DNA from: CAZSHG01 sp964459995
Lineage (GTDB): Bacteria; UBP14; UBA6098
Direction: 5' to 3'
DNA: 64,000 bases
Assembly (NCBI GenBank): GCA_964459995.1
Contig: CAYWOR010000003.1
Location: forward strand, 62,001-126,000
Of the stretch, positions 50,067 through 58,075 are shown piece after piece (positions within the stretch are counted from its first letter, which is position 1; every line of letters starts with the position of its first letter). The position numbers and the translations under genes were made by a program. The notes under the pieces are model-generated. The model did no database searches and was not told where the DNA came from. It saw nothing but the letters and a program-made list of their open reading frames with translations.

Positions 50067-52709
50067 ATGGCAAAGATGGAATTCCCAGAACGAAAAACCA
50101 AGACCACGCCCCTTATGGAGCAGTATTACCGCATCAAAGAGCAGGTGCCGGATTCTCTTCTGCTATTTCGCATGGGCGATTTTTTCGAGCTTTTTGACGA
50201 TGACGCAAAAATCGCTTCGGAGGTTCTTGGAATAACGCTAACGCAACGCTCGCACGGCATGCCGGAACCGACACCGCTGGCCGGAGTCCCCTATCATGCG
50301 CTTGAGAAATATTTGTCACGGCTTCTTACAGCGGGTTTCAAAGTTGCTATTTGCGAACAGGTCGAAGATCCTAAAAAGGCCAAAGGCATCGTGGAAAGGG
50401 ACATTTTGGAGATAATGACTCCCGGAACCGCGACCATCGACGCCGAAGAATCCCCCGAGCCTAATTTTATACTGAGTGTTTTCGTTGAAGAAAACTCGGT
50501 CTCGATCGCGGTAGCGGACCTTTTAAGCGGCCATTTTGAAACGATAAGGACGTCCGCGGAAAGGCTCCCTGAGGAGATAGAGCTATTATCACCGAAAGAA
50601 ATTCTGCTTTCTGAGGATGTTCCCGAGGAAATCCTCACAGGGCTGAAAGAATCCGCCAGAAATATTCGTATAAGCTATTCCGAGCCGTGGAAATACGGGG
50701 TGGAATTCGCCACGGAAAGGCTCGAAGAGCATTTTGGAGTAACTACGTTAGATGGTTTCGGCACTCTTTCGGCGGGTGAGATTTCGGCGGCTGGCGCGTT
50801 AATCGCATATTTTCGGGATCTTAAAAAGGGCGATATGGCGCATATTCGAAGTTTGACAATCGGAAGAGAGGGCGATTCCATGCACCTCGACGCCGCAACT
50901 GTCAGGAATCTCGAACTTGTCCGATCCATCGCCGACGGCAGTAAAGAAGGCACTTTGCTATCGATAATCGACACTTCTTGCACACCGATGGGGCATCGTG
51001 TCTTGCGGAATTGGATTCTCGCGCCACTGATTTGCCGTGCGAACATTGAAGATCGAAACATAGCTGTGGATTCTCTAATAAAAGACCCAACATCATTGGC
51101 GAAGATTCGTGAAAAACTCGCTGGAATGGGAGATACAGAGCGGCTCGTCGGGAGATTAGGCAACGAGAAGGCTAATCCACGCGATATTATGGCACTCAAG
51201 CAAAGTCTCGATGAGATCCCTGCGGTTATCGAAGAGCTTGGGCATATCGACGTGCCTTATCTGAAGGGCATTCTCGGCAAATTAGACCCTATGGATGAAG
51301 TCCGCGGGATTATCGGCAAGAATATCCTGCCCGAACCGCCTTTCCATTTCAACGAAGGCGGGATAATCGCAAAAGGGGTGTCTGGGGAACTCGACGAGCT
51401 TCGCACTATACGCTACGGCGGAAAAAAATACCTCGACTCGCTTCAAGAACGTCTTCGCGAAGAACTGGACATTCCGAAACTGAAGATAGGATATAATAAG
51501 GTATTCGGCTATTATATCGAAGTTTCGAGAATTAATTCGGACAGGGTGCCGGAAAGTTTCGACCGCAAACAGACACTCGTAAACTGCGAACGATATATCA
51601 CACAAGAACTTAAGGACTACGAGCAAAAGGTTCTCTCCGCCGAGGAGCGGATTTTTGAGATCGAACGCGAGTTGTTTATGACCATAAGAGCGCATCTGGC
51701 GGGATTTGCGCCCGAGATTCTTGAGGTTGCTCGTGCGGCGGCGGAACTCGATGCTCTATGCGCTCTTGCGGAAACCGCGAGGCGAAGAGGTTGGACTCGC
51801 CCCGAATTCACAGATGAAGATGTCATCGAAATTGTCGAGGGGCGTCATCCGGTGGTCGAGGATATTCTTGGGAAAAAAGCCTTCGTTCCGAACGATACTA
51901 AGCTTGACAATGTTGAAAAGCAGATAATTATCGTTACCGGTCCGAATATGTCGGGTAAATCGACATATCTTAGACAGGTGGCGCATATTGTGCTTTTGGC
52001 TCAAATCGGGAGCTTCGTGCCAGCGGAAAAATGCCGTCTAAGCCCTGTCGATAGAATATTCACTCGCGTTGGCGCGATGGACAATATATCGAGAGGGCAA
52101 TCGACATTCCTCGTCGAAATGATTGAAACCGCGAACATCCTCAACAATTCGACCTCGCGAAGCCTTGTCCTTTTGGACGAGATAGGCCGCGGCACCAGCA
52201 CCTACGACGGCCTTTCTATCGCATGGGCGGTCACGGAATATCTTCACGAGAACAACTACCATCGCGCAAAGACTATTTTTGCAACGCATTATCACGAACT
52301 TACGGAACTCGAGAATATTTATGTCCGAGTAAAGAACTATCAGGTTGCGGTCCGCGAAAGAGGCGATTCTGTTCAGTTTCTGCATAGGATTGTGCCGGGT
52401 GGGTGCGACGATTCCTACGGCATTTATGTCGCGAAAATGGCGGGTGTGCCGGATAGCGTCGTTGGAAGGGCGAAAGGTGTATTATCCGCTTTGGAGGCGG
52501 GTGAAACTCTCAACGAGGAAACGGTTACACGTATCGGTCGGCACAAGGGAAAAGCGATTCGACGCGAAGGGGTTCAGATATCGCTGTTCGAGCCGGAAAA
52601 CCACCCAATTGTTCAGCAGTTGAGGGATTTAGACCCCGAACGAATGACTCCGTTGGAGGCACTCGACGCGATTGTCCGCTGGAAAAAGAAATGGAGCGGG
52701 AATCTCTAA
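50067..52709 (+). CDS. mutS: DNA mismatch repair protein MutS
   Basis: An 880-residue MutS1. The mismatch-binding N-terminus has the Phe-x-Glu motif in LLFRMGDFFELFDDDA. Domains II-IV follow, then the ATPase with Walker A GPNMSGKST (about 623), FLVEMIETANIL, LDEIGRGTSTYDG and FATHYHEL. It recognises base mismatches and recruits MutL, encoded 5 kb downstream. The ATG at 50067 is chosen; the frame is open 23 codons further but the promoter lies there. The end has LRDLDPERMTPLEALDAI, the tetramerisation-linked C-terminal motif. Confidence 0.97.
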   Translation: MAKMEFPERKTKTTPLMEQYYRIKEQVPDSLLLFRMGDFFELFDDDAKIASEVLGITLTQRSHGMPEPTPLAGVPYHALEKYLSRLLTAGFKVAICEQVEDPKKAKGIVERDILEIMTPGTATIDAEESPEPNFILSVFVEENSVSIAVADLLSGHFETIRTSAERLPEEIELLSPKEILLSEDVPEEILTGLKESARNIRISYSEPWKYGVEFATERLEEHFGVTTLDGFGTLSAGEISAAGALIAYFRDLKKGDMAHIRSLTIGREGDSMHLDAATVRNLELVRSIADGSKEGTLLSIIDTSCTPMGHRVLRNWILAPLICRANIEDRNIAVDSLIKDPTSLAKIREKLAGMGDTERLVGRLGNEKANPRDIMALKQSLDEIPAVIEELGHIDVPYLKGILGKLDPMDEVRGIIGKNILPEPPFHFNEGGIIAKGVSGELDELRTIRYGGKKYLDSLQERLREELDIPKLKIGYNKVFGYYIEVSRINSDRVPESFDRKQTLVNCERYITQELKDYEQKVLSAEERIFEIERELFMTIRAHLAGFAPEILEVARAAAELDALCALAETARRRGWTRPEFTDEDVIEIVEGRHPVVEDILGKKAFVPNDTKLDNVEKQIIIVTGPNMSGKSTYLRQVAHIVLLAQIGSFVPAEKCRLSPVDRIFTRVGAMDNISRGQSTFLVEMIETANILNNSTSRSLVLLDEIGRGTSTYDGLSIAWAVTEYLHENNYHRAKTIFATHYHELTELENIYVRVKNYQVAVRERGDSVQFLHRIVPGGCDDSYGIYVAKMAGVPDSVVGRAKGVLSALEAGETLNEETVTRIGRHKGKAIRREGVQISLFEPENHPIVQQLRDLDPERMTPLEALDAIVRWKKKWSGNL

Positions 52710-52794
52710 GGTCGGGAACAGTCCTCATGGAAAGCCCATCTATGCGGTTTTTTCAAACTTCATATTGTTATTTCGCGCAAAAATAATTTTTTTC

Positions 52795-52822
52795 TTGACA
52801 ATAGCGCTTTATTCATTAGTTT
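52795..52822 (+). promoter_or_regulatory. promoter of rplM-rpsI
   Basis: TTGACA (52795-52800), 16 bases, TAGTTT (52817-52822), with a leader of about 75 bases before the rplM GTG. Confidence 0.6.
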
Positions 52823-52835
52823 TACAGCTTGATTC

Positions 52836-52863
52836 TCGGGAACCCCCGATCTTCCCGCGAAGA
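52836..52863 (+). promoter_or_regulatory. two tandem hairpins in the rplM leader
   Basis: TCGGG-AACC-CCCGA (52836-52849) and TCTTC-CCGC-GAAGA (52850-52863) are two perfect 5-bp hairpins placed end to end, 42 bases before the start codon. They could be a binding site for autoregulation by L13 or S9. Confidence 0.4.
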
Positions 52864-52905
52864 AAGTATGTCTTGGATTGTAATCGAATTTAAGGAAGGT
52901 TCAAA

Positions 52906-53337
52906 GTGAAATCTCCAATACCAAAACTGGATCAAATCGAGTCCAAGTGGTGGGTTATTGACGCCAAAGGACAGATTTTAGGCAGGCTCGCGACTAAGAT
53001 CGCCCGCATAATTCGCGGCAAAGAGAAGCCCTATTACACCCCTCATCTCGACACAGGGGACAATGTTATCGTGATTAACGCCGATAAGATCAAAGTTACC
53101 GGCAACAAGATGCTCGATAACGTCCACAAAAGGTTTTCCGGTTATCCGGGAGGACAGCGGACTACCTCGTGGGCGATTGTGATGGAGAAATACCCGGAAA
53201 GGCTTATCGAACATGCGGTCAAGGGCATGCTTCCCAAAAACCGCCTCGGAAGAAAGCTTTATAAGAAGCTTCATGTTTACGCCTCCGCGGAGCATCCGCA
53301 CAGCGCGCAAAAACCGGAAATTCTGGAAGTCAAATAG
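52906..53337 (+). CDS. rplM: 50S ribosomal protein L13
   Basis: A 143-residue L13 of normal length: WWVIDAKGQILGRLATKIA, GDNVIVINADKIKVTG, KGMLPKNRLGR and YASAEHPHSAQKPEIL. An early assembly protein of the large subunit. GTG start with AAGGAAGG upstream. It forms the usual rplM-rpsI pair. Confidence 0.98.
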   Translation: MKSPIPKLDQIESKWWVIDAKGQILGRLATKIARIIRGKEKPYYTPHLDTGDNVIVINADKIKVTGNKMLDNVHKRFSGYPGGQRTTSWAIVMEKYPERLIEHAVKGMLPKNRLGRKLYKKLHVYASAEHPHSAQKPEILEVK

Positions 53338-53349
53338 CGAAGGATAATT

Positions 53350-53742
53350 ATGAAGGAAAGAGTTTACGCTACTGGAAGACGTAAAGAATCTGTGGCAAGG
53401 GTCTGGATTACGCCCAAGTCTAAGGGCGACAAGAAGATAAACGGCAAAAGTCCCATGGAGTATTTCTGCCGCGAAGACCTCGTAATCCACCTTCTCGAGC
53501 CGCTCAAAAAGGTCGAATTAGAGGACACTGTTACGATTTTTGCAACCGTCAAAGGCGGCGGAGTGCGCGGACAGGCTGGTGCATTACGGCTGGGAATAGC
53601 TCGTGCATTGGCCAAACATGATCCTGAGCTTCGTGTTCCTCTTAAAAAAGCAGGATATCTGACTCGCGACCCGAGAGAAGTCGAGCGTAAAAAATACGGT
53701 AAGCCTAAGGCTCGCAAACGCTTCCAATTCTCTAAGAGATAA
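53350..53742 (+). CDS. rpsI: 30S ribosomal protein S9
   Basis: A 130-residue S9: YATGRRKESVARVWI at the N-terminus and the basic tail YLTRDPREVERKKYGKPKARKRFQFSKR (contacting P-site tRNA through its last Lys-Arg). It lies 12 bases after rplM and is cotranscribed with it. Confidence 0.98.
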   Translation: MKERVYATGRRKESVARVWITPKSKGDKKINGKSPMEYFCREDLVIHLLEPLKKVELEDTVTIFATVKGGGVRGQAGALRLGIARALAKHDPELRVPLKKAGYLTRDPREVERKKYGKPKARKRFQFSKR

Positions 53743-53760
53743 TAATTGCTGTTTAGTAAT

Positions 53761-53827
53761 ACGTCGCGGGCCTCCGGCGGGGGTCCCCTATATGGGGCAG
53801 ACCGGCTAAAAGGCTCACGGCGAACGT
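53761..53827 (+). promoter_or_regulatory. candidate structured leader of rpsB (S2 autoregulatory RNA)
   Basis: ACGTCGC (53761-53767) pairs with GCG-A-ACGT (53820-53827, one bulged A) and closes a GC-rich branched domain. Inside, GGTC/GACC (53782-53785 with 53800-53803) and CCC/GGG (53786-53788 with 53794-53796) form a hairpin with loop TATAT. GCC/GGC pairings can add further arms. It ends 25 bases before the rpsB start, as ribosomal-protein leaders do. Confidence 0.5.
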
Positions 53828-53852
53828 TCAACCCCGAAGAGGAGAAAAAATC

Positions 53853-54632
53853 ATGATGCCGACCGTAACACTCGAAGACCTGCTCGAAGCAGGCGCTCAT
53901 TTCGGTCATCAAACCCACAGATGGCACCCGAAGATGAAGAAATATATCTTCGGCGAACGTGCGGGTATTCACTTAATCGACCTCAAGCAAACGCTTTATT
54001 CGCTTCTGAAAGCCTACGAGGTGATCAGAAAGACGGTCGCTGACGGCGGAACCGTGCTGTTCATCGGAACAAAAAAGCAGGCGAAGGCGATCATCAGAGA
54101 AGAGGCCGAGCGTGCCGAGATGTTCTATGTTGCCGAAAGATGGCCGGGTGGAATGCTCACAAACTTCCGCACGATTAGGGAATCCGTAGATAAAATGCGT
54201 GAGATAGAAAGAGCCCGTGAAGACGGCACTTTCGAGAAAATCACGAAAAAAGAGATTCTCGAAATGGAGAAGGACTATGAAAGACTTCAGAAGGTTCTCT
54301 CCGGCATAAAAGACATGAACCGTCTGCCGTCTGTGTTGTTCATTATCGATGCGAAGAAGGAGATAATCGCTGTTCGCGAAGCCCGCAAACTCAACATTCC
54401 CATCGTCGGAATGTGCGATACGAATACCGATCCCGATATCGTCGATTATGTTATTCCGGCTAATGATGACGCGCTGAAATCGATCAAGTTGATTTCCCAT
54501 ACAATCGCCGATGCAGTTATCGACGGCCGTAGCGGCGGACAACTTCTCAGAAGGATCGAAAAAGAAAGCAAAGCCGCCCGCGAAGAGGCGGAAGTTGTCG
54601 AGGGCGATGTCAACGACAACATCGAAGAATAG
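53853..54632 (+). CDS. rpsB: 30S ribosomal protein S2
   Basis: A 259-residue S2: LEDLLEAGAHFGHQTHRWHPKM, IHLIDLKQT, VLFIGTKKQAKAII, ERWPGGMLTNFRTI and CDTNTDPDIVDYVIPANDDA are all diagnostic. The C-terminal acidic tail is extended. GAGGAG precedes two consecutive ATG codons, so the start may be 53853 or 53856. First gene of rpsB-tsf-pyrH-frr, with a candidate structured leader upstream. Confidence 0.98.
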   Translation: MMPTVTLEDLLEAGAHFGHQTHRWHPKMKKYIFGERAGIHLIDLKQTLYSLLKAYEVIRKTVADGGTVLFIGTKKQAKAIIREEAERAEMFYVAERWPGGMLTNFRTIRESVDKMREIERAREDGTFEKITKKEILEMEKDYERLQKVLSGIKDMNRLPSVLFIIDAKKEIIAVREARKLNIPIVGMCDTNTDPDIVDYVIPANDDALKSIKLISHTIADAVIDGRSGGQLLRRIEKESKAAREEAEVVEGDVNDNIEE

Positions 54633-54667
54633 AAAAGCCATTAACACAAGGAAAAAGGGGTATTAGA

Positions 54668-55264
54668 ATGGCGGAAATAGAAGCGAAAATAGTAATGGAT
54701 CTCCGTAAAATGACCGGTGCCGGTATGATGGATTGCAAAAAAGCTCTCATCGAGTGCGACGGCGATGTCGAAAAGGCTATCGAACACCTTAGGAAGACCG
54801 GCTTGTCGAAAGCCGCCAAAAAGGCCGACCGCGAGGTGAAGGACGGCAAGATTCATTCTTATATTCATGCAGGCGCAAAGCTTGGTGTTCTTCTCGAGGT
54901 CGATTGCGAGACCGATTTCGTCGCGAGAACCGAAGAGTTTATCGAGTTCTGCAACGATGTGGCTATGCATATCGCCGCGGAAGATCCTCTTGCGGTTACC
55001 ACTGATGAAATCGACCAGAATCTCCTCGAAAAAGAGAGGGAAATTTATAAGGAACAGGCTCGTCAGTCGGGCAAGCCGGAAAATATCCTCGACAAAATAA
55101 TCGAGGGCAAAGTTGACAAATTCCTCGACGACACAGTTCTGCTTCGCCAGAAGTTCATCAAGGATAACGATAAAACCGTCGAAGACGTTCTGAAAGCGCT
55201 TATCGCCAAACTCGGCGAGAATATTCAGATAGCTCGTTTCGTGAGGTTTAAAATCGGGGGGTAA
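54668..55264 (+). CDS. tsf: translation elongation factor Ts
   Basis: A 198-residue EF-Ts, the short form. The N-terminal UBA-like domain has LRKMTGAGMMDCKKAL, and the core domain has the TDFVAR loop that inserts into EF-Tu (VDCETDFVARTEEF). It exchanges GDP on EF-Tu. Its stop codon lies in the loop of a hairpin that ends in a U-run before pyrH. AAAGGGG is upstream of the ATG. Confidence 0.97.
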   Translation: MAEIEAKIVMDLRKMTGAGMMDCKKALIECDGDVEKAIEHLRKTGLSKAAKKADREVKDGKIHSYIHAGAKLGVLLEVDCETDFVARTEEFIEFCNDVAMHIAAEDPLAVTTDEIDQNLLEKEREIYKEQARQSGKPENILDKIIEGKVDKFLDDTVLLRQKFIKDNDKTVEDVLKALIAKLGENIQIARFVRFKIGG

Positions 55265-55277
55265 TACCCCCTTTTTT
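55256..55277 (+). terminator. terminator-like hairpin overlapping the tsf stop and abutting the pyrH start
   Basis: GGGGG-TAATA-CCCCC (55257-55271) followed by six T (55272-55277), and then directly the pyrH ATG. The tsf stop codon TAA sits in the loop. Translating ribosomes at the tsf end should prevent the hairpin from forming, so it could act as a translation-sensitive attenuator. Confidence 0.6.
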
Positions 55278-55994
55278 ATGTCCGGCGAACTGAAATACAA
55301 ACGTGTGCTCCTTAAGATCTCCGGTGAAGGTCTTCAGGGCGACAACAGTTACGGGATTAGCTCCGAGCGAATCGGCGAAATTGCCGACGAGATTGTGCTT
55401 GCTAAACAAGCCGGCGCAGAAATCGGGCTTGTTGTCGGCGGCGGGAATATATTCCGCGGGCTTTCGGGAGCAAAAATCGGGTTCGATAGGGCTTCCGGCG
55501 ACTATATGGGCATGCTCGCCACGGTCATCAACGCACTTGCCTTGCAGGTTATCCTCGAAAAAAAGGGGCTTCAGACGCGGGTTCTTTCGGCTATCGAGAT
55601 GAACCAGCTTGCAGAAACCTATATTCGCAGGCGTGCGATGCGTCATCTCGAAAAGGGCAGAGTTATAATTCTGGCCGCGGGAACAGGGAACCCATATTTC
55701 ACAACAGATACTGCGGCGGCGCTTCGTGCGGTCGAAATCGGTGCGGAAATTGTGTTCAAGGGAACTAAAGTCGATGGAGTATATACGGCGGATCCGGTGA
55801 AGGATCCTTCCGCAAAGCTAATCGAGGAAATTTCCTATGGCGAAGTGCTCGAAAACAACCTTCGCGTGATGGACATGACCGCTGTTACCCTCTGCTCCGA
55901 GAACAAAATACCGATACTCGTTTTTAATCTGTTCAAAAAGGGCAACCTCGCAAAGGCTCTTGCCGGCGAAAAGCTCGGATCGATAATCCGGTAG
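55278..55994 (+). CDS. pyrH: UMP kinase
   Basis: A 238-residue bacterial UMP kinase of the amino-acid kinase fold: RVLLKISGEGLQG, GLVVGGGNIFRG, DYMGMLATVINALALQ, AAGTGNPYFTTDTAAALRA and KGTKVDGVYTADPVKDP. It makes UDP from UMP. The ATG follows a hairpin and U-run with no Shine-Dalgarno site; two upstream in-frame codons offer no alternative. The conserved tsf-pyrH-frr order is kept. Confidence 0.98.
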   Translation: MSGELKYKRVLLKISGEGLQGDNSYGISSERIGEIADEIVLAKQAGAEIGLVVGGGNIFRGLSGAKIGFDRASGDYMGMLATVINALALQVILEKKGLQTRVLSAIEMNQLAETYIRRRAMRHLEKGRVIILAAGTGNPYFTTDTAAALRAVEIGAEIVFKGTKVDGVYTADPVKDPSAKLIEEISYGEVLENNLRVMDMTAVTLCSENKIPILVFNLFKKGNLAKALAGEKLGSIIR

Positions 55995-56005
55995 GGAGGT
56001 AAGAT

Positions 56006-56563
56006 ATGGATAAGATGATAGTCAATGAAGCCAAAGACCGCATGGATAAGGCAATCGAGGCCATAGCAAAAGAAATGGCCAGATTGAGAACCGGCAAGGC
56101 TACCCCTACTTTACTTGACGGAATCAAGGTCGATTATTACGGCACAGAGCTTCCGATTAACCAGGTGGCCTCGGTAGCGGTTCCGGAAGCGCGGCTGATA
56201 GTTATTCAGCCATGGGATAAAAATGCGATCGACCCAATTGTCCGTGCGATAAATTCTTCGGATCTTGGGTTACCACCGCAGTCGGATGGTAATGTTATCC
56301 GTATCGCGATACCCGCGCTTACTCAGGAACGCCGCAAAGACCTTTCAAAGATTGTGGGCAAAATCGCCGAAGAGGGCAAAGTTTCGATTCGCAACATCCG
56401 TAGGGATGCAATGGAAAATATTAAGAGCGCTCAAAATGACGGCGATATTCCAGAAGACCTCGCAAAAAAGACTAGCGAGAAGATTCAGGAACTCACAGAT
56501 GAAGCAACAGTGAGAATCGAAGAGCTTCGGAAGAAAAAAGAAGAAGAGGTTATGAGCCTTTGA
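56006..56563 (+). CDS. frr: ribosome recycling factor
   Basis: A 185-residue RRF of normal length: MDKAIEAIAKEMARLRTGKATP, YYGTELPINQVASVAVPEAR, DLGLPPQSDGNVIRIAIP, LTQERRKDLSKIV and RNIRRDAMENIK. It splits post-termination ribosomes with EF-G. AGGGAGG precedes the ATG. Last gene of the operon, followed by a terminator. Confidence 0.98.
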   Translation: MDKMIVNEAKDRMDKAIEAIAKEMARLRTGKATPTLLDGIKVDYYGTELPINQVASVAVPEARLIVIQPWDKNAIDPIVRAINSSDLGLPPQSDGNVIRIAIPALTQERRKDLSKIVGKIAEEGKVSIRNIRRDAMENIKSAQNDGDIPEDLAKKTSEKIQELTDEATVRIEELRKKKEEEVMSL

Positions 56564-56581
56564 TTTTTATTCTAGGGCTTG

Positions 56582-56609
56582 AAAAACCGCCTTTTATCGG
56601 GCGGTTTTT
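56582..56609 (+). terminator. intrinsic terminator after frr
   Basis: AAAAACCGCC, loop TTTTATC, GGGCGGTTTTT: a GC stem followed by five T. Confidence 0.9.
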
Positions 56610-56641
56610 ATTATGCCCTACAAAATCGAATCGTTTTATTC

Positions 56642-56670
56642 TTGACATAGACGGCTCTTGAATGTAGTTT
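56642..56670 (+). promoter_or_regulatory. promoter of tRNA-Arg and the TPR gene
   Basis: TTGACA (56642-56647), 17 bases, TAGTTT (56665-56670), about 50 bases before the tRNA. Confidence 0.6.
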
Positions 56671-56721
56671 AGGAGATTCATGGAAGCCTTAAATGGGCTT
56701 CCCTTTTATCGAAGGCTATTA

Positions 56722-56795
56722 GCCCCCGTAGCTCAGGTGGATAGAGCGACGGTTTCCTAAACCGTAGGTCACAGGTTCGAGTCCTGTCGGGGGTA
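56722..56795 (+). tRNA. tRNA-Arg (anticodon CCT)
   Basis: All four arms pair: acceptor GCCCCCG/CGGGGGT (first pair G-T), D arm GCTC/GAGC, anticodon stem ACGGT/ACCGT with loop TTCCTAA (anticodon CCT at 56756-56758), and T arm ACAGG/CCTGT with TTCGAGT. Discriminator A; CCA is not encoded. It reads AGG codons. Confidence 0.97.
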
Positions 56796-56807
56796 TTTGG
56801 AGGAAAG

Positions 56808-57488
56808 ATGGCAAAACAACAGAAACACAAAACGACGAAACACGAGATGAAAGAGGACAAATTTGTATCCTCGGTAATGAGCGGTGCACTCTATGCCCGT
56901 GAGAATACCCAGTCGGTAATAATCGTCGTGCTAATTGTCGTGGCAATAATCGCCGGCGGCATTTTCCTGAATTATTCGAGGATGAACAAGAAAGAAGCCT
57001 CGGCCACTCAGCTTGGACTTGCTCAGATCGAGTATAAGCTGGAAAATTATAACGAGTCGAAGGATCTTCTTGTTTCACTCGTTAATGAATATCCCAAATC
57101 TGAGGCCGCGAGAACCGGCAATTATCTTCTCGGGCATCTCTATTTCGCCTTCGGTCGGATGGATAGCGCGAAGTTCTATTGGGATAAAACGCTTGCGAAC
57201 AAAAAATGCGACCCTGATATCAAAGCGGCTTCGGAAGCCGGTCTTGCAGGGATTTTCTCGAACAACAGAGAATTTCTGGCGGCGGCTGAGAAATTTGAAA
57301 AGGTCTATACCGATTTCCCAAATTATTTCGACAGATCGAACATGCTGTGGCTCGCGGCTGTAAATTTTCAGGCGAGTGGCAACAGGGATAAAGCCATCGA
57401 GCTTTTCGATAAGTTCATTCAGGAAAATCCGGAGTCACCAAAGACTATGACCGCGCAGTTGCTGTCTTCCGAGCTAAAGGCCTATTAG
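56808..57488 (+). CDS. membrane-anchored TPR protein, YfgM-like
   Basis: A 226-residue protein. The basic N-terminus and one membrane helix (SVIIVVLIVVAIIAGGIFL, about 42-60) are followed by TPR-type helix pairs (residues 70-225; LENYNESKDLLVSLVNEYP, FLAAAEKFEKVYTDFP, GNRDKAIELFDKFIQENP). The layout matches YfgM/TPR_21 proteins, which help periplasmic chaperones near the Sec translocon; the TPR part should be periplasmic. It starts 12 bases after the tRNA-Arg gene, with GGAGG between, so it is most likely cotranscribed with the tRNA and freed by tRNA 3' processing. Confidence 0.8.
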   Translation: MAKQQKHKTTKHEMKEDKFVSSVMSGALYARENTQSVIIVVLIVVAIIAGGIFLNYSRMNKKEASATQLGLAQIEYKLENYNESKDLLVSLVNEYPKSEAARTGNYLLGHLYFAFGRMDSAKFYWDKTLANKKCDPDIKAASEAGLAGIFSNNREFLAAAEKFEKVYTDFPNYFDRSNMLWLAAVNFQASGNRDKAIELFDKFIQENPESPKTMTAQLLSSELKAY

Positions 57489-57553
57489 GCCGTCATCGGA
57501 AATTTTTTTTTCATATCGACTCACAAAATGCACCCTTTGAAGGGGGCTTAATA

Positions 57554-58075
57554 GTGTATATCGCCTTTATTGCTATAATTATCGTTGTTGCTTTCATAGC
57601 CCTTATCTCCCTTTTCGCGCTAAAAGCATTCCAAAAACGCCGAATCCTCCCGACAGTTGACAGGGATAACTCCGCAATCGAGGAGTATTTCCGCTATTTG
57701 AGTGCGATAACCCTTGGCGCGGCTTCCGGCGAAAGCGCAATGGAATTCTGCAAAGCGAAATCAATTTGGGACAGCGTAACTACCCCCCAGGAAGCTTTGG
57801 CCGCTTTTCAAATCGTTGACGGCGCTTCGAGAATCATTCTCGAAGACGCGAAGGATAGCTTCGACAAAGAAGCCTACGAGGACATCGAGCGCGGATACCA
57901 AAGCAGAAAAAATGTGATGCTTTGGGCGATAATCAACAATCTTAAAGCCTCACACAAAAGCGCCACGTGGAATTGGCAGGAGATGAAAGAGGGCATCACT
58001 GAATCCAAGAAACGGCTTTTCGTTGGATTTTACCATAGAATAAAGCCCTATCCGAGGCCGTGGGAAACAGAGTGA
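57554..58075 (+). CDS. membrane protein of unknown function upstream of mutL
   Basis: A 173-residue protein with an N-terminal membrane helix (IAFIAIIIVVAFIALISLFAL) and a soluble, mostly helical rest (YFRYLSAITLGAASGESAM, YEDIERGYQSRKNVMLWAI). No family recognised. GTG start with AAGGGGG upstream. Its stop overlaps the likely mutL GTG by four bases (GTGA), which couples the two. Confidence 0.65.
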   Translation: MYIAFIAIIIVVAFIALISLFALKAFQKRRILPTVDRDNSAIEEYFRYLSAITLGAASGESAMEFCKAKSIWDSVTTPQEALAAFQIVDGASRIILEDAKDSFDKEAYEDIERGYQSRKNVMLWAIINNLKASHKSATWNWQEMKEGITESKKRLFVGFYHRIKPYPRPWETE

